Shown here: positions 6,928 through 15,416 of the stretch, piece after piece
Numbering within the stretch: the first letter of the stretch is position 1
How the letters are laid out: each line of letters starts with the position of its first letter
Made by a program: the position numbers and the translations under genes
The notes under the pieces: model-generated
The model's input: only the letters and a program-made list of their open reading frames with translations
Told to the model about the DNA's origin: nothing
The model's database searches: none
DNA from: a virus
Strand: one strand, 5' to 3'
DNA length: 42,907 nt
IMG/VR virus record: IMGVR_UViG_3300028376_000459
Span: 1 to 42,907 of that record

Positions 6928-8000
6928 TCGTCGACGATCTCATTGGTCAGGTAACGTTGGAAAGACTGTTGCTTGCGAGGCAACACCTGGGAGGCCTGCA
7001 CCTGCTGGTTCTTGAGGGTCACGTGCGGACGATGCAGGGTCCGCGAGAGCACGTCCTTAACGTCCTGCAAGTTAACATCGGCCACCGGGTAATCGTAGCC
7101 TGCCAACTGGCAGGGAATCAGGTTTCCCGTTTGGTTCTGCTGGACGTGGGCCTCTACCGGAGAGATGTCATGGCAGATCAGGGGCACGGTCGACGAAGCA
7201 AGGAGAGCCAACAGGGATCCGTAGTAATGCCGCGTGCTGGCCAGGTACACCCAGTCGTGGTCTCGAGCCATGCTGATCAGCGAGTAATAGGGCACGCCTC
7301 GATGGACCTGTACCCGTCCACTGTACCGCCGCTGCAGCTGATGAAGCTCGCGGCGGTACATCCGGCATACCGAACTCTCCAGCACGATCGTGATCTGTAG
7401 CTCCGGTTGCTCTTGCAGGAGCTGGTCAAAGACCGTCACGACGCCGGCTCCCAGATCTCGAATGGCAAACCGAGGGAACATCACCAGCAGCCGGCGAGTG
7501 GTCTCATCGACCAGACCGTACTTGGGGACCAGCAACTGGTCAGCCAAGGCCAAATCGACCCAAGAGGAACTCGCCGAACAGGAGTGCAAGTTATAGCGAT
7601 CCTGCACCCACTGATGCATGGCCTTGCTGAGACAGATCGCCCGGTCGGTCTGATCGAGAAAGGCCTCCCAGTCCCGGGACCAGTTGCCCCAGTTGGGAAA
7701 GGACAGGCTGCGGCAGTGCCGGCGGACCCCGGCTCCCGCTGCCAAGCGAGCATGATGCAGAGCCTGTTGATCCGGGGTAAACCAGCAGAGGTGAGTTGCT
7801 TGGTACGCCCAGCGGTAGATCGTCCCTCGGCGAGCCCGGGCCACGCGATGATCCCAGACCGGATGAATCCCGCTCTCGATCCTCTGGCTGGAGAGGAAAT
7901 CGACCTCCACCCCCAACCGCACCATCCAGTCAGCGAACTGCACCGCAGTCAGAGCGACCTCGTTGCGGACATAAGGAGCGAAAATTCCAACCCTGAGCAT
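6909..8000 (-). CDS. GT-B fold glycosyltransferase (GT4-like)
   Basis: The product is 363 residues with ATG at 8000 and SD GAGGA. The N-terminal half has the Rossmann start of GT-B enzymes (MLRVGIFAPYVRNEV) and a region with FLDQTDRAICLSKAMHQWV typical of the segment where GT4 proteins list acceptor-side helices. The C-terminal half shows the donor-domain pattern: RLLVMFPRF, LQITIVLESS, VPYYSLISMARDHDWVYLAS, then YYGSLLALLASSTVPLICHD, the region that binds the sugar nucleotide. Transfer of a sugar from a nucleotide donor is therefore likely. The acceptor is unknown and could be phage DNA, capsid or tail protein, or host surface glycan. Confidence 0.65.
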   Translation of the reverse strand: MLRVGIFAPYVRNEVALTAVQFADWMVRLGVEVDFLSSQRIESGIHPVWDHRVARARRGTIYRWAYQATHLCWFTPDQQALHHARLAAGAGVRRHCRSLSFPNWGNWSRDWEAFLDQTDRAICLSKAMHQWVQDRYNLHSCSASSSWVDLALADQLLVPKYGLVDETTRRLLVMFPRFAIRDLGAGVVTVFDQLLQEQPELQITIVLESSVCRMYRRELHQLQRRYSGRVQVHRGVPYYSLISMARDHDWVYLASTRHYYGSLLALLASSTVPLICHDISPVEAHVQQNQTGNLIPCQLAGYDYPVADVNLQDVKDVLSRTLHRPHVTLKNQQVQASQVLPRKQQSFQRYLTNEIVDECPISP

Positions 8001-8023
8001 GTTGTCCTCGTGAAAACGTAGTT

Positions 8024-8722
8024 CTATCCATGTCCGTGCGGCACGAAGTCAAAGAACGGGGAAGCACTCCGATGACCCGGGACATAACCATAACGCAGAC
8101 CGAGCCTCCAGGCCGTGTAATTGAAGCTCAGCTGGTCCCTTAGACTGTACTTTTCGAGCTGCTCCCACCAAAGCTCGTTGAAGGCAATCACCTCCTCCTG
8201 CCTCTCGCGGATCACGCAAGCGGTCTCCGCCAGCCCGTGAAACGGTGAGTATCCTTCGAGCTGGTAGCGATTGATCTGCCGCTGCATCAGCTGGGGGTTG
8301 TCTTTCCGCAGCCGCCGGCAAGCCTGCAGCTCCTGATAGACGCAAGTCCGGTCCGGATGCTTGAAGGCCGCCAACACCTCCTGATGCATCAGCGGCTGGA
8401 CCAAATCGGCTCCCAGTGGTCGGGCTTTGATCTTCTGCGACCCGTCGACCCAGACCGAATAGGTCGTATCGGTAACCAGATGGCTGTGCAGCTTGTGCCA
8501 ACGGGCGGTTCGCCGGGAACAAAGGGGATGCCGCCACCGCAGCGGATGCAGCTCCCAAGAGACCGTCGTATGTCGACTCTGGAACCGCTCGAGCGACTGC
8601 ACCGCATCGGTGAAGAGCACGTAGCGGACATCCTCCTCCGGAACCAGCGGCGAGGCCAGCAAAGTGGAACGGACCTTGTCGTATTTGCCGGTCACGCAGC
8701 TGTAGACGGTCGTATCGGTCAT
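8024..8722 (-). CDS. DUF616-like glycosyltransferase
   Basis: The product is 232 residues from the ATG at 8722, overlapping the upstream GT2 stop as ATGA. The order of motifs fits the DUF616 (TOD1/MUCI70-like) glycosyltransferase family: an N-terminal strand and YxxVTGxYD-like start (VYSCVTGKYDKV), VRYVLFTDAV, a metal-site-like YSVWVDGSQKI, then FKHPDRTCVYQELQACRRL, and near the end SLRDQLSFNYTAWRLG. Length is close to the family core. It lies between GT2 and GT4 genes, so the three probably act on one glycan. The substrate cannot be read from sequence. Confidence 0.7.
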   Translation of the reverse strand: MTDTTVYSCVTGKYDKVRSTLLASPLVPEEDVRYVLFTDAVQSLERFQSRHTTVSWELHPLRWRHPLCSRRTARWHKLHSHLVTDTTYSVWVDGSQKIKARPLGADLVQPLMHQEVLAAFKHPDRTCVYQELQACRRLRKDNPQLMQRQINRYQLEGYSPFHGLAETACVIRERQEEVIAFNELWWEQLEKYSLRDQLSFNYTAWRLGLRYGYVPGHRSASPFFDFVPHGHG

Positions 8723-9513
8723 CGCTTTCGGTACCAGTTCCCTCGTTTGTAACGATTCCCGCGGGAAACCGCTCGATAGTGAAAAATGAAGCTACTCAAG
8801 GCCACTGCCGAGTGTTGTCCTTGCTTCTGCCAACGAGCCTGCAGCTCATCCTCGTTGAGGGTCATCGTTGGCGTCGGATTTCGCTTGCCACGTCTGGTAT
8901 GGGTGTTCAGAGGTCGATAGTAATGCTGATGATCAAACATCCCCTTCCGCCAAGCCTGCATGCTAGCGATCTGGAAGAAGCCGTTGATATTGCTCTCGAT
9001 CACGTGCCCCAGTCGCTCCGCGTACAAGGTCTCGGCGACCCGCTGGAGTTGTTCTGGCTGACCACTGAGCTGGTAGTTCGGCACGTACCGCTCGACCTCC
9101 TGAGCCCCGCCGGCGGTGGTCCCCGGAGCATTGGAGACCGGCCCGGCCATGGCGTACCCGTTGGTCAGGGCGTGCAGCAGGCCAGCATGCCAGCGATCCG
9201 AAGGGAAGATGATATCGTTATTGCTGGCAATCACATAATCGAGATCGAGCTCGTAGGCCCGAGCCAGCCCCGCATTCCAGCTACGAGTCAGTCCGCCCTT
9301 TTTGCCAAAATGGATACATTCGAGCCCCTGTCCCTCGTCTCGAGCCATTTTCCGGTAGTGGGCCTCCCACTGCTGCCAGTCGCTGGTCGCGTCATCGACC
9401 AGTAAGGCCACCCCGCCTGGCGTGGTTCGCCAGAAGGACCGCAGGGCTTCGGTGGTGTACTCGTGAAAATTCCCCGCCTGATAAGTCGGGCAGATGTAAC
9501 CGATTTTGACCAT
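8719..9513 (-). CDS. Family 2 glycosyltransferase (GT-A fold)
   Basis: The product is 264 residues. The start (IGYICPTYQAG) is the usual GT2 first strand. VALLVDDATSD gives the nucleotide-binding acid, and YVIASNNDIIFPSD supplies the DxD-like metal site (NNDI) common in GT2 enzymes. A possible acceptor-side acid lies near LNEDELQARWQKQG. It would transfer a sugar from a nucleotide donor with inversion. The gene begins 13 bases after the portal stop with only a weak SD, so translation may depend on reinitiation. It opens the three-gene glycosyltransferase run. Confidence 0.8.
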   Translation of the reverse strand: MVKIGYICPTYQAGNFHEYTTEALRSFWRTTPGGVALLVDDATSDWQQWEAHYRKMARDEGQGLECIHFGKKGGLTRSWNAGLARAYELDLDYVIASNNDIIFPSDRWHAGLLHALTNGYAMAGPVSNAPGTTAGGAQEVERYVPNYQLSGQPEQLQRVAETLYAERLGHVIESNINGFFQIASMQAWRKGMFDHQHYYRPLNTHTRRGKRNPTPTMTLNEDELQARWQKQGQHSAVALSSFIFHYRAVSRGNRYKRGNWYRKR

Positions 9514-9526
9514 TGCACGCCTGGGT

Positions 9527-12430
9527 TTACATCAAGGAGCCGGACTGCATCTGCTGCATGGCTGCCCCGCCGGCCTGCGAACGCACCTGCTGGCGGATAT
9601 CATCCATGGCGGATCGCGTGGCCGAATGTAGCACCGGATGGCTCTGCTTGAGTTCTCGCAGTTGGCTGTCCTTGACGCCCTCGGGGAGCCCCAGCAGTTG
9701 CTGAGCCAGGCTCTGAGCCGCGGACTGCAGCTCCTCGGGGGTGATCAAGGAGTTGGGGCCCATCGATTGGATGTACTCGGTGACAGGCATGTTGCCTGCC
9801 CCCATCGCCGACTGAGCGTCCGGGCCAGGCAGATTGCCGCCAGCCGCGGCTCCGCCAGCAGCTCCTCCTGCCGCAGGATCGCCACCCCCGGCCGCAGCCT
9901 GTCCTTGGGTTGCCGGGTTGATCCCCTTGGCGATCTCGGCCGCAAATCCCGCTTGCTCCATCTCCTCTTGGTTGCGAGCGGCGATCTCCTGTTCGATACG
10001 AGCCTCCTCGGCCAGCGACTGCTGTTCGCTCTCCCAGTCGAAGCCCAGAGCTCCCAGGCCTGAAGTGCCCGAGAGGCGTTGAGCCATCATCAGCTGCAGG
10101 GCCGCCATTTGCTTCTGCACGTCGTCAGCGATCGTGACCGGCTTGAGTGAAGCATCGACCCGTTCCCAAGACATCACGCGACTGAGCGTCTCACAGATCC
10201 ACTGCAGAGCGTGGTTGGCGTCACTGACCAACTGCCGGTGGGTGCTCTCAAAGAGCCGTAGGGCCGCTGGAGCGGCCTGCGTCGAGAGGTTGCCATTGTA
10301 GAACTCGACCGGCACCCCGGACTCGTTGAGCAGCGTATTGAGGCCTTGGGTGATCAGCTCGGTAGGAGCCAGCTGACTGGCGTCTCCGCCGAGCATCTGG
10401 TACTGCACCGGAAAGGGGAGCGTTTGCCACGCGGCCGGATCCCGTCGCCGCTTGTTGATCATGTGGCGGACTTGAGCCCGGAAATCACCCCCGGAATAGA
10501 TCGACATGGGATCCTGTGTTGGCATCCCGCCCACACTGCCGCCGCTGCGGGCCTCCGGAGTGATCAACCGGAAGGGGATCACGTAGTCCATGGCGATCGC
10601 TTCGTTGTAGCGACGCAGCACCTGAACGTACCAGATCTGGCGGAAGTTGACCAAGCTCCGCGGCAGACCCCAACCCATGTTGCGGATCCCCGCAAGAGTC
10701 TGCTCCTTCATGTGGTAGATGGCATCCTTGTGGAAGCGAAACAGCTTGTCGTACTTGATCGCCTCGAGAACCTGCTTGCTGGCCCGTTCCAGGTGGAACA
10801 AGTTCCCCTCGCGGATCATCCGCTTGTAGTCTTCCGGGATCCGCCACAGGTAGGCGACCTCGCCGGTATAGAGGTCCGGCAGCAACTCAATCTCATGAGG
10901 GCTCCACCGCTTGAGGATCACATGGTCGGCTTCCTCACGGGGCTTGTCGATCAGCTTCCAGGGCCCTCGCCAGCCCGTGGTCGGACAGGTGGCGATGAAC
11001 TCGAAATCACCGTTGAACTCAAAGTTGAAGTTGTCATACACAACCTTCAGCGGGAACAGGTCGCCGGTCTTGGGGCACATCAAGAAGCGGCGAAACGGCA
11101 CCAACAGGCTGGCGAAGGCATTTCCGTAGCAGTTCGAAGTCAGTACAGCCTGATCCACGACGAACGTATGGGTCTCCATTTCGACACAACAGAACACCTC
11201 GTCGACGATGCCGGTCTCCGTAACGCCGCGAATGCCGATGTACTTACCGTAATTGGAATCTGGGTTCCAGTTCTCTTCGAACTTCTCTCTGTGCTTGGAC
11301 AGCAAGATGTCTTCTGGCTGCATGAACTGTTTCAACAGCGTCATGAAATGGATAGTGCTCTCGTAGATACCGCCATCGCTGTAGTTACCGTAAGCACTCA
11401 GATCAGTGATACGTTCTTGTGCCCGAATAGGTCCGGCACACATCCCAATCCGTGGTAATTGTTCTTCGATTGCTTCCAGCGTCGCTTTGGAGATCTGCGT
11501 TAGCATTGCACAGCCGTATGTGTCGACCGTGCCATCTGCGGCTAAGAAACCGCAAAGGAAGCCATACCAATAAGAGGCACTTGCCGAATTCTCCGGTAGC
11601 GACTTGTATGTTGCAGGTAGCCCGTAAAGAATTGTTCGACCTTCGTGAACCTTAGGTTCGTTGGCAGAGTGACCCTCGAAATGCTTCAGCATTTCTTGGT
11701 CTTTATCCCCGTAGAAGTATGCCGCAGCCATCGTGGTGCGGCTTTCATCCTGGTTGTATAGCGAACCGTCCCCGAAGACAAATCCGTGGCGGATCCCTTC
11801 ACGGTAGTCGTCGTTCTTCTCAGGACGCGGAGCCACAGTACGCTTCAGTTTGTGTCCCTTTATCAAGGACTTAGTGGGTAGAGTCACTTCCTTGCCCGAG
11901 CAATTAAGCACGGGCCACTCGTGATCAGGGGTCGCAAGAATTGTGCGTCCGTCTGAAAATTCAACCTCTAGCAGCTCCTGGCGGCCAAACGATTTGAACT
12001 CCGCCGGTCGGTAAATTCCGTCTTTTGACAGCACTTCAACTGTCTTACCTGCCAAGTCCCGGAGCTTGAACACGCCGTCCCTGGTGGTCGTCTTCACGTC
12101 ACCGTGGAAGCACAGCCTGTCCCGCATCATCAGACCCAGGAACGACAGCACGTCCAGGTCTTTTTTCAAGTAGTCCTTGTACTTGTTTTTCTCGTCGTCA
12201 CCAGCATCGCCGCCCAGTTCCACTTCAGTGATGAAGTAGCTGACGATCCGCTCCATCGCCATCCGGTAGGTGCCCATCCGCATCCAGATCTGCTCCGACC
12301 ACCAGAGAGCCGTCCGCATCGTGGTCGGCATCTGCTGGGTGGCCAGATCATTGAAAGGATCGGCGAATCCCTGGTCTCCGCTGGTACGAACCCCCTGACT
12401 CAGATAGGGGTTGTTCGGCGATAGTGACAT
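9527..12430 (-). CDS. Portal protein precursor interrupted by an intein
   Basis: A precursor of 967 residues with ATG at 12430 and SD AGAGGA. Residues 1-106 and 434-967 join to a portal of about 640 residues. Evidence for portal: the helical start (WWSEQIWMRMGTYRMAMERI), CYGNAFASLLVPFRR, RWSPHEIELLPDLYTGEV, GIRNMGWGLPRSLVNF and a long helical region with YNEAIAMDYVIPFRLITPEA. The C-terminal 150 residues are Gln/Ala/Gly-rich with a repetitive Gly-Ala stretch (846-866). The portal forms the ring at one capsid vertex through which DNA enters and leaves, and to which terminase and tail attach. The spliced junction would read DRL-CYGNAF. Two CPxTG motifs (452, 482) flank a beta segment after the junction. 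Downstream come glycosyltransferases, upstream likely virion genes. Terminase and capsid genes are not in the window. Confidence 0.75.
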   Translation of the reverse strand: MSLSPNNPYLSQGVRTSGDQGFADPFNDLATQQMPTTMRTALWWSEQIWMRMGTYRMAMERIVSYFITEVELGGDAGDDEKNKYKDYLKKDLDVLSFLGLMMRDRLCFHGDVKTTTRDGVFKLRDLAGKTVEVLSKDGIYRPAEFKSFGRQELLEVEFSDGRTILATPDHEWPVLNCSGKEVTLPTKSLIKGHKLKRTVAPRPEKNDDYREGIRHGFVFGDGSLYNQDESRTTMAAAYFYGDKDQEMLKHFEGHSANEPKVHEGRTILYGLPATYKSLPENSASASYWYGFLCGFLAADGTVDTYGCAMLTQISKATLEAIEEQLPRIGMCAGPIRAQERITDLSAYGNYSDGGIYESTIHFMTLLKQFMQPEDILLSKHREKFEENWNPDSNYGKYIGIRGVTETGIVDEVFCCVEMETHTFVVDQAVLTSNCYGNAFASLLVPFRRFLMCPKTGDLFPLKVVYDNFNFEFNGDFEFIATCPTTGWRGPWKLIDKPREEADHVILKRWSPHEIELLPDLYTGEVAYLWRIPEDYKRMIREGNLFHLERASKQVLEAIKYDKLFRFHKDAIYHMKEQTLAGIRNMGWGLPRSLVNFRQIWYVQVLRRYNEAIAMDYVIPFRLITPEARSGGSVGGMPTQDPMSIYSGGDFRAQVRHMINKRRRDPAAWQTLPFPVQYQMLGGDASQLAPTELITQGLNTLLNESGVPVEFYNGNLSTQAAPAALRLFESTHRQLVSDANHALQWICETLSRVMSWERVDASLKPVTIADDVQKQMAALQLMMAQRLSGTSGLGALGFDWESEQQSLAEEARIEQEIAARNQEEMEQAGFAAEIAKGINPATQGQAAAGGGDPAAGGAAGGAAAGGNLPGPDAQSAMGAGNMPVTEYIQSMGPNSLITPEELQSAAQSLAQQLLGLPEGVKDSQLRELKQSHPVLHSATRSAMDDIRQQVRSQAGGAAMQQMQSGSLM
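11132..12112 (-). mobile_element. Intein with LAGLIDADG-type homing endonuclease
   Basis: Residues 107-433 of the portal precursor. The first residue is Cys (CFHGDVKTTTRDG, splicing block A). Block B is GRTILATPDHEWPVL with the TxxH motif. Two dodecapeptide endonuclease motifs follow: GIRHGFVFGDGSLYN and WYGFLCGFLAADGTVD, each with the catalytic Asp. Block F/G reads VFCCVEMETHTFVVDQ and ends AVLTSN, followed by extein Cys434. The terminal Asn and +1 Cys needed for cyclisation are present, while the usual penultimate His is Ser. Base composition differs from the portal: two 60-base lines inside have 29 and 32 G/C, against 42 in a portal line, which suggests later acquisition. The element should be mobile between portal genes. 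Confidence 0.92.
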
Positions 12431-12458
12431 TCGCTGATCCTCTGTGATTGTTCAATAG

Positions 12459-12482
12459 CAGTAGGTCAATCGTGACCTACTG
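12459..12482 (-). other. Perfect 10-bp hairpin over a stop codon
   Basis: CAGTAGGTCA and TGACCTACTG are exact inverted repeats with a 4-base loop. The hairpin contains the stop codon of the 65-residue gene (12477-12479) and lies about 30 bases before the portal start. No U-run follows. An RNA-processing or translation-control role before the portal gene is possible. Confidence 0.5.
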
Positions 12483-12674
12483 AGGCGAGTCGGTCGGGCG
12501 GCTTTGCGAGGCCACCGTATCAACAGCTCGCTTGGTCAGATCCTCCTCCAGAGCGTCTGCTTCGCGTTCGGTCTGCGGGAACTGAATCCCCTGCTGATCG
12601 TCCGCTTGCTTGGAGTGGCAGTTACCGCCGCAGCAGTGCGGGGTTTGATTGCTGATGGCTCCATTCTTTTCCAT
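12477..12674 (-). CDS. Small Cys-containing protein upstream of portal
   Basis: The product is 65 residues from the ATG at 12674, three bases after the upstream stop, with AAGGA 9 bases before. A longer frame to 12761 overlaps the upstream gene and is less likely. The sequence is polar and has a compact Cys cluster (HCCGGNCHSKQ) that could bind metal, then an acidic helix (TEREADALEEDLTKRAVDTV). No family is recognised. Its position directly before the portal suggests a virion or assembly role, but this is only context. Confidence 0.6.
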   Translation of the reverse strand: MEKNGAISNQTPHCCGGNCHSKQADDQQGIQFPQTEREADALEEDLTKRAVDTVASQSRPTDSPQ

Positions 12675-12676
12675 GG

Positions 12677-13720
12677 CTACACTTCCTTGTCGCTTTCGTG
12701 AGTGATCAGGATCACAACGTCCAGACAACCCAGTGTCCAGTGAATCCCTAACGAGGAACAATTGTAAACCTTACCGTCCAACTTGGGAACGGAAACCTTA
12801 ATGCGGGTCTCCCCGAGGTTCGGCGGCAGGTACTGAAAGCCGTCCTCAAACCGGGTGTCGTAGACCAAGGCTAGGCAGCAACTCCCCTCCACCACGGCGT
12901 GATACCGGGCCGAGATCGTCCCCATGGGGTCCATCTCGAAGAAAGCCTCAAATTCGGGCCGTCCGGGGTGCCCGCGGTCCAGGAAGGCGACTCCGGTCGA
13001 ATGCCGAGAGGCGACGTCCTCCGCGGCGTCTGCGGCCCCCGTAGCCGGCGGGGCGGGCTCGGCGGCAGGCTTGGCAGCAGGCTCGGCGTTCGATTGCTGT
13101 ATCGCCTGAACCGCCGACACCAGGGAATTGATCACCTCGGCGTGCTGCGACATCTCCTGGCGAGCCTGCCGGAGAACCTGGTCGTACACGTTCTGCTCCT
13201 CGCGAGCCGCTTTGACCTTCTCCTCTTCGAGCAGCGACTGCAAAGAGCCCTCCACGCCGCGAGAGCTCTCCGTCGCAGGGGAACCAGCGGTAGGAACAGG
13301 AGGCAGCTCCTGGAGTCGCTGCAGCGGGGCAGCAAGAGCGGCAGAAACTTGAGCGGGAGCTGAAGCGGCAGGGGCCGGAGCCGGAGCGGCCGCAGGGGCT
13401 GCAGGCTGAGGGGACATCTGGGATTCCTTATCGAGACGAGTACTGAGATCGCGATAGAACTGAGAGACATCCCCCGAATTGCCCACTTTCCGGGCCGCGG
13501 CATTGAACTTGGAGTCCGAGCCCAAGCGAGAGACGTCCAGATGGAACCCGCCACCCGGTTCGCCGGGATCCACGATGACGGTGTGGGGCTTGTTGGGGTC
13601 GAACGCCAACGAGCGTCCGTCTCGATCCGAGCGGGGCAGCATGACCCCGGGAACGCCCCCGTTGTTGGGATGGTACTTGGAGGGATCCGGGGTATCCGCT
13701 CGCACTGAATTGTCTGCCAT
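12677..13720 (-). CDS. Putative structural protein with coiled-coil middle
   Basis: The product is 347 residues with ATG at 13720 and SD AGGGA. Residues 1-105 are Pro/Gly/Asp-rich. Then comes an Ala/Pro-rich linker (about 105-140) and a charged helical stretch likely to form a coiled coil (SLLEEEKVKAAREEQNVYDQ, then VINSLVSAVQAIQQSN). A second Ala/Pro linker leads to a beta-rich C-terminal domain of about 110 residues (ISARYHAVVEGSCCLALVYD, then TRIKVSVPKLDGKVYNC). This layout of disordered head, coil and beta tip fits a capsid decoration or tail-associated protein. No family is recognised. It stands two genes before the portal. Confidence 0.6.
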   Translation of the reverse strand: MADNSVRADTPDPSKYHPNNGGVPGVMLPRSDRDGRSLAFDPNKPHTVIVDPGEPGGGFHLDVSRLGSDSKFNAAARKVGNSGDVSQFYRDLSTRLDKESQMSPQPAAPAAAPAPAPAASAPAQVSAALAAPLQRLQELPPVPTAGSPATESSRGVEGSLQSLLEEEKVKAAREEQNVYDQVLRQARQEMSQHAEVINSLVSAVQAIQQSNAEPAAKPAAEPAPPATGAADAAEDVASRHSTGVAFLDRGHPGRPEFEAFFEMDPMGTISARYHAVVEGSCCLALVYDTRFEDGFQYLPPNLGETRIKVSVPKLDGKVYNCSSLGIHWTLGCLDVVILITHESDKEV

Positions 13721-13748
13721 GATCTTCCCTGATAGCTAAAAAAAGGAA

Positions 13749-14396
13749 CTAATCCTCCTCGACGCCCCCATCGGCGTCAGGATCATCATCATCGTCCGGA
13801 TCGTCGTCCTCTCCCGTGAAGGAATCATCGTCGATGTAGCCGTCAACGTAGAACGACTGGGACTCCAGGTAGGCCTGATCCCCTAACCAGCCTTCCTCCT
13901 CCAGCTCGAGGCTGACCGGCAGGAGGGACTGATCCACTAGCTGGAAACCCTTCTCCGCAGAGATCACCGCTGCTTTCTGATTGGGCAGCAGCAGGTACCG
14001 GACCGTGATCTGCTTGTTGCCTTGCTCGATGGTCTTGGCCTTGGTCAGTCGAAGTGGGATTCCCCACATCGGCCAGACCGCCGTCTCTTCTCCTTCCCGC
14101 TTGGCGATCAATTCGACCAGGCGTTCCAAGGAGGGCAGAGCGTAGACCCGAGGGAACTCCCCTTCGGGCGTCTCACAGAGACACCACTGGGGCTCGATCA
14201 GCTTGCCCCACTCGATCTCCTCGGACTCCGCGTGAGCACTGGAAACCCGCTCGGCGATATCCACAGGCAACTGATCCAACATTGCCTGGAATTCGCTATC
14301 GGAGTCATCCGACGCGGTCAGTGGGGGTTGCTGAAATTCGTCCATCCCGGGGATCTTGTCCCGGTAGGCTTTCCACTGCTCACTGGTACTAGACAT
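13749..14396 (-). CDS. Unknown acidic protein
   Basis: The product is 215 residues from the ATG at 14396, overlapping the upstream stop by 8 bases. The protein is acidic overall, with a central folded part (WCLCETPEGEFPRVYALPSL, LVELIAKREGEETAVWPMWG, ITVRYLLLPNQKAAVISAEK) and a C-terminal tail of about 25 residues that is almost all Asp with Gly and Pro. Such tails occur on proteins that mimic DNA or bind basic partners, but no family is recognised. It is probably co-translated with the small upstream gene. Confidence 0.6.
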   Translation of the reverse strand: MSSTSEQWKAYRDKIPGMDEFQQPPLTASDDSDSEFQAMLDQLPVDIAERVSSAHAESEEIEWGKLIEPQWCLCETPEGEFPRVYALPSLERLVELIAKREGEETAVWPMWGIPLRLTKAKTIEQGNKQITVRYLLLPNQKAAVISAEKGFQLVDQSLLPVSLELEEEGWLGDQAYLESQSFYVDGYIDDDSFTGEDDDPDDDDDPDADGGVEED

Positions 14397-14679
14397 GTTC
14401 GACGCCTTCACTGGCCGGCACGTAGGTGACACCTAGCAGGTACTGGGCATGGCTTTCCCTGTCGATACGAGTGATCGGACCAACGACAGCCACGATATTT
14501 TGGGTCTCCTTGATCCACTGATTCACCTGAGCGTCCAGATGGGCCAAGGAACGGGCCTCGAAGGTCCGGTACTTGACCGTGGTGTCAGGTGTCAAGAACT
14601 GCCGCAACGAAGGCAAAGGGAATTCAGTCGGCGGGACGGGGTTGTTCCCGGTGGGGGTCTTATTGAGTTCGTCGGCCAC
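14389..14679 (-). CDS. Small unknown protein (96 residues)
   Basis: GTG at 14679 is preceded by AGGAG at 6 bases and overlaps the upstream gene by 20 bases. The open frame extends to 15003, but that part is only the shadow of the upstream gene. After a Pro/Asn-rich start, the protein forms a compact alpha/beta unit: VKYRTFEA, a helix (LAHLDAQVNQWIKETQN), IVAVVGPITRI, and YLLGVTYVPA. The pattern of strand, helix with NQW[IL]K and two strands recalls small Cse60-like proteins, a weak resemblance only. Confidence 0.6.
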   Translation of the reverse strand: MADELNKTPTGNNPVPPTEFPLPSLRQFLTPDTTVKYRTFEARSLAHLDAQVNQWIKETQNIVAVVGPITRIDRESHAQYLLGVTYVPASEGVEHV

Positions 14680-15409
14680 GTGTCGCTCCTGAGGATTTGG
14701 CTTGCTTTTCCAGCTGCTGTTGACGGGTTCGCGTCTCGGCGTCCTGCAGAGACAACATGATCTCTTTGTAACGCTCGAAGGCTTTGTCCTGATCCAGCTT
14801 CTTGTCACGGAACAACCGCTGAGCGGCTTCCACGTGCACCGGCTGGGGCTTGAAACTGACCGCCCGGGGTCGCACGGCCAACTGGCGATTGCGGACATCG
14901 AAAGCGAATTGTCGCTCGTTGGAGAGGACCGCAAAAACGTGGATATCCCGGGTGGGCGTTTTCGGCGACACCACCCGGGCGATATCCACGGCCAACGGAT
15001 CATAGACCGTCAGCGACTGCATCGCGTACTGGTACAGCCGAGCTCGCGGAATGTCGAACTGCACCGTCTCCAAAATACCATCCACCAACCGTCTCCACTG
15101 ATCCTCCCGAGCCGCCCACAGGATGTGATTCCAACCAGGATTCCCTTGGCACTCAAACCCCTGGAAGATCGGTTTGTCGAACCGGTACCAGAAGACCTGC
15201 AGGTTATCCCGCTGGACCAGATCCGCCAAATTGGTTTCCGAGTAACGTCCCCACAGGTAGAGCATGGCTGGACTGTACCAGACATAGCCTTGCACATCGT
15301 CCAGCTGGCGAGCTCGCTCGAACTTCACCTGGTACTTGGGCACCCGGAAGGGCTTGAACTGATAAAACTTGTCCTGCTTAGGTTGGAACGGCTCCGCCGA
15401 TTTGTTCAT
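14660..15409 (-). CDS. Unknown 249-residue protein
   Basis: ATG at 15409 follows GGAGTAATACGGGG, and the upstream gene ends 7 bases earlier. Aromatic-rich segments (VWYSPAMLYLWGRYSE, LQVFWYRFDKPIFQGFECQG, PGWNHILWAAREDQWRRLVD) give way to beta strands (DIHVFAVLSNERQFAFDVRN) and a basic helical C-terminus (KLDQDKAFERYKEIMLSL, then Arg/Gln-rich). No family is recognised. It lies in the run of co-oriented genes leading to the portal, so a virion or packaging role is possible. Confidence 0.6.
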   Translation of the reverse strand: MNKSAEPFQPKQDKFYQFKPFRVPKYQVKFERARQLDDVQGYVWYSPAMLYLWGRYSETNLADLVQRDNLQVFWYRFDKPIFQGFECQGNPGWNHILWAAREDQWRRLVDGILETVQFDIPRARLYQYAMQSLTVYDPLAVDIARVVSPKTPTRDIHVFAVLSNERQFAFDVRNRQLAVRPRAVSFKPQPVHVEAAQRLFRDKKLDQDKAFERYKEIMLSLQDAETRTRQQQLEKQAKSSGATRGRRTQ

Positions 15410-15416
15410 CCCCGTA

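Noticed and set aside
14680-15003. N-terminal 108 codons of a longer frame ahead of the 96-residue gene
   Set aside because: They read as Arg/Ser/Cys-rich shadow of the upstream gene. The GTG at 14679 with AGGAG gives a natural start.
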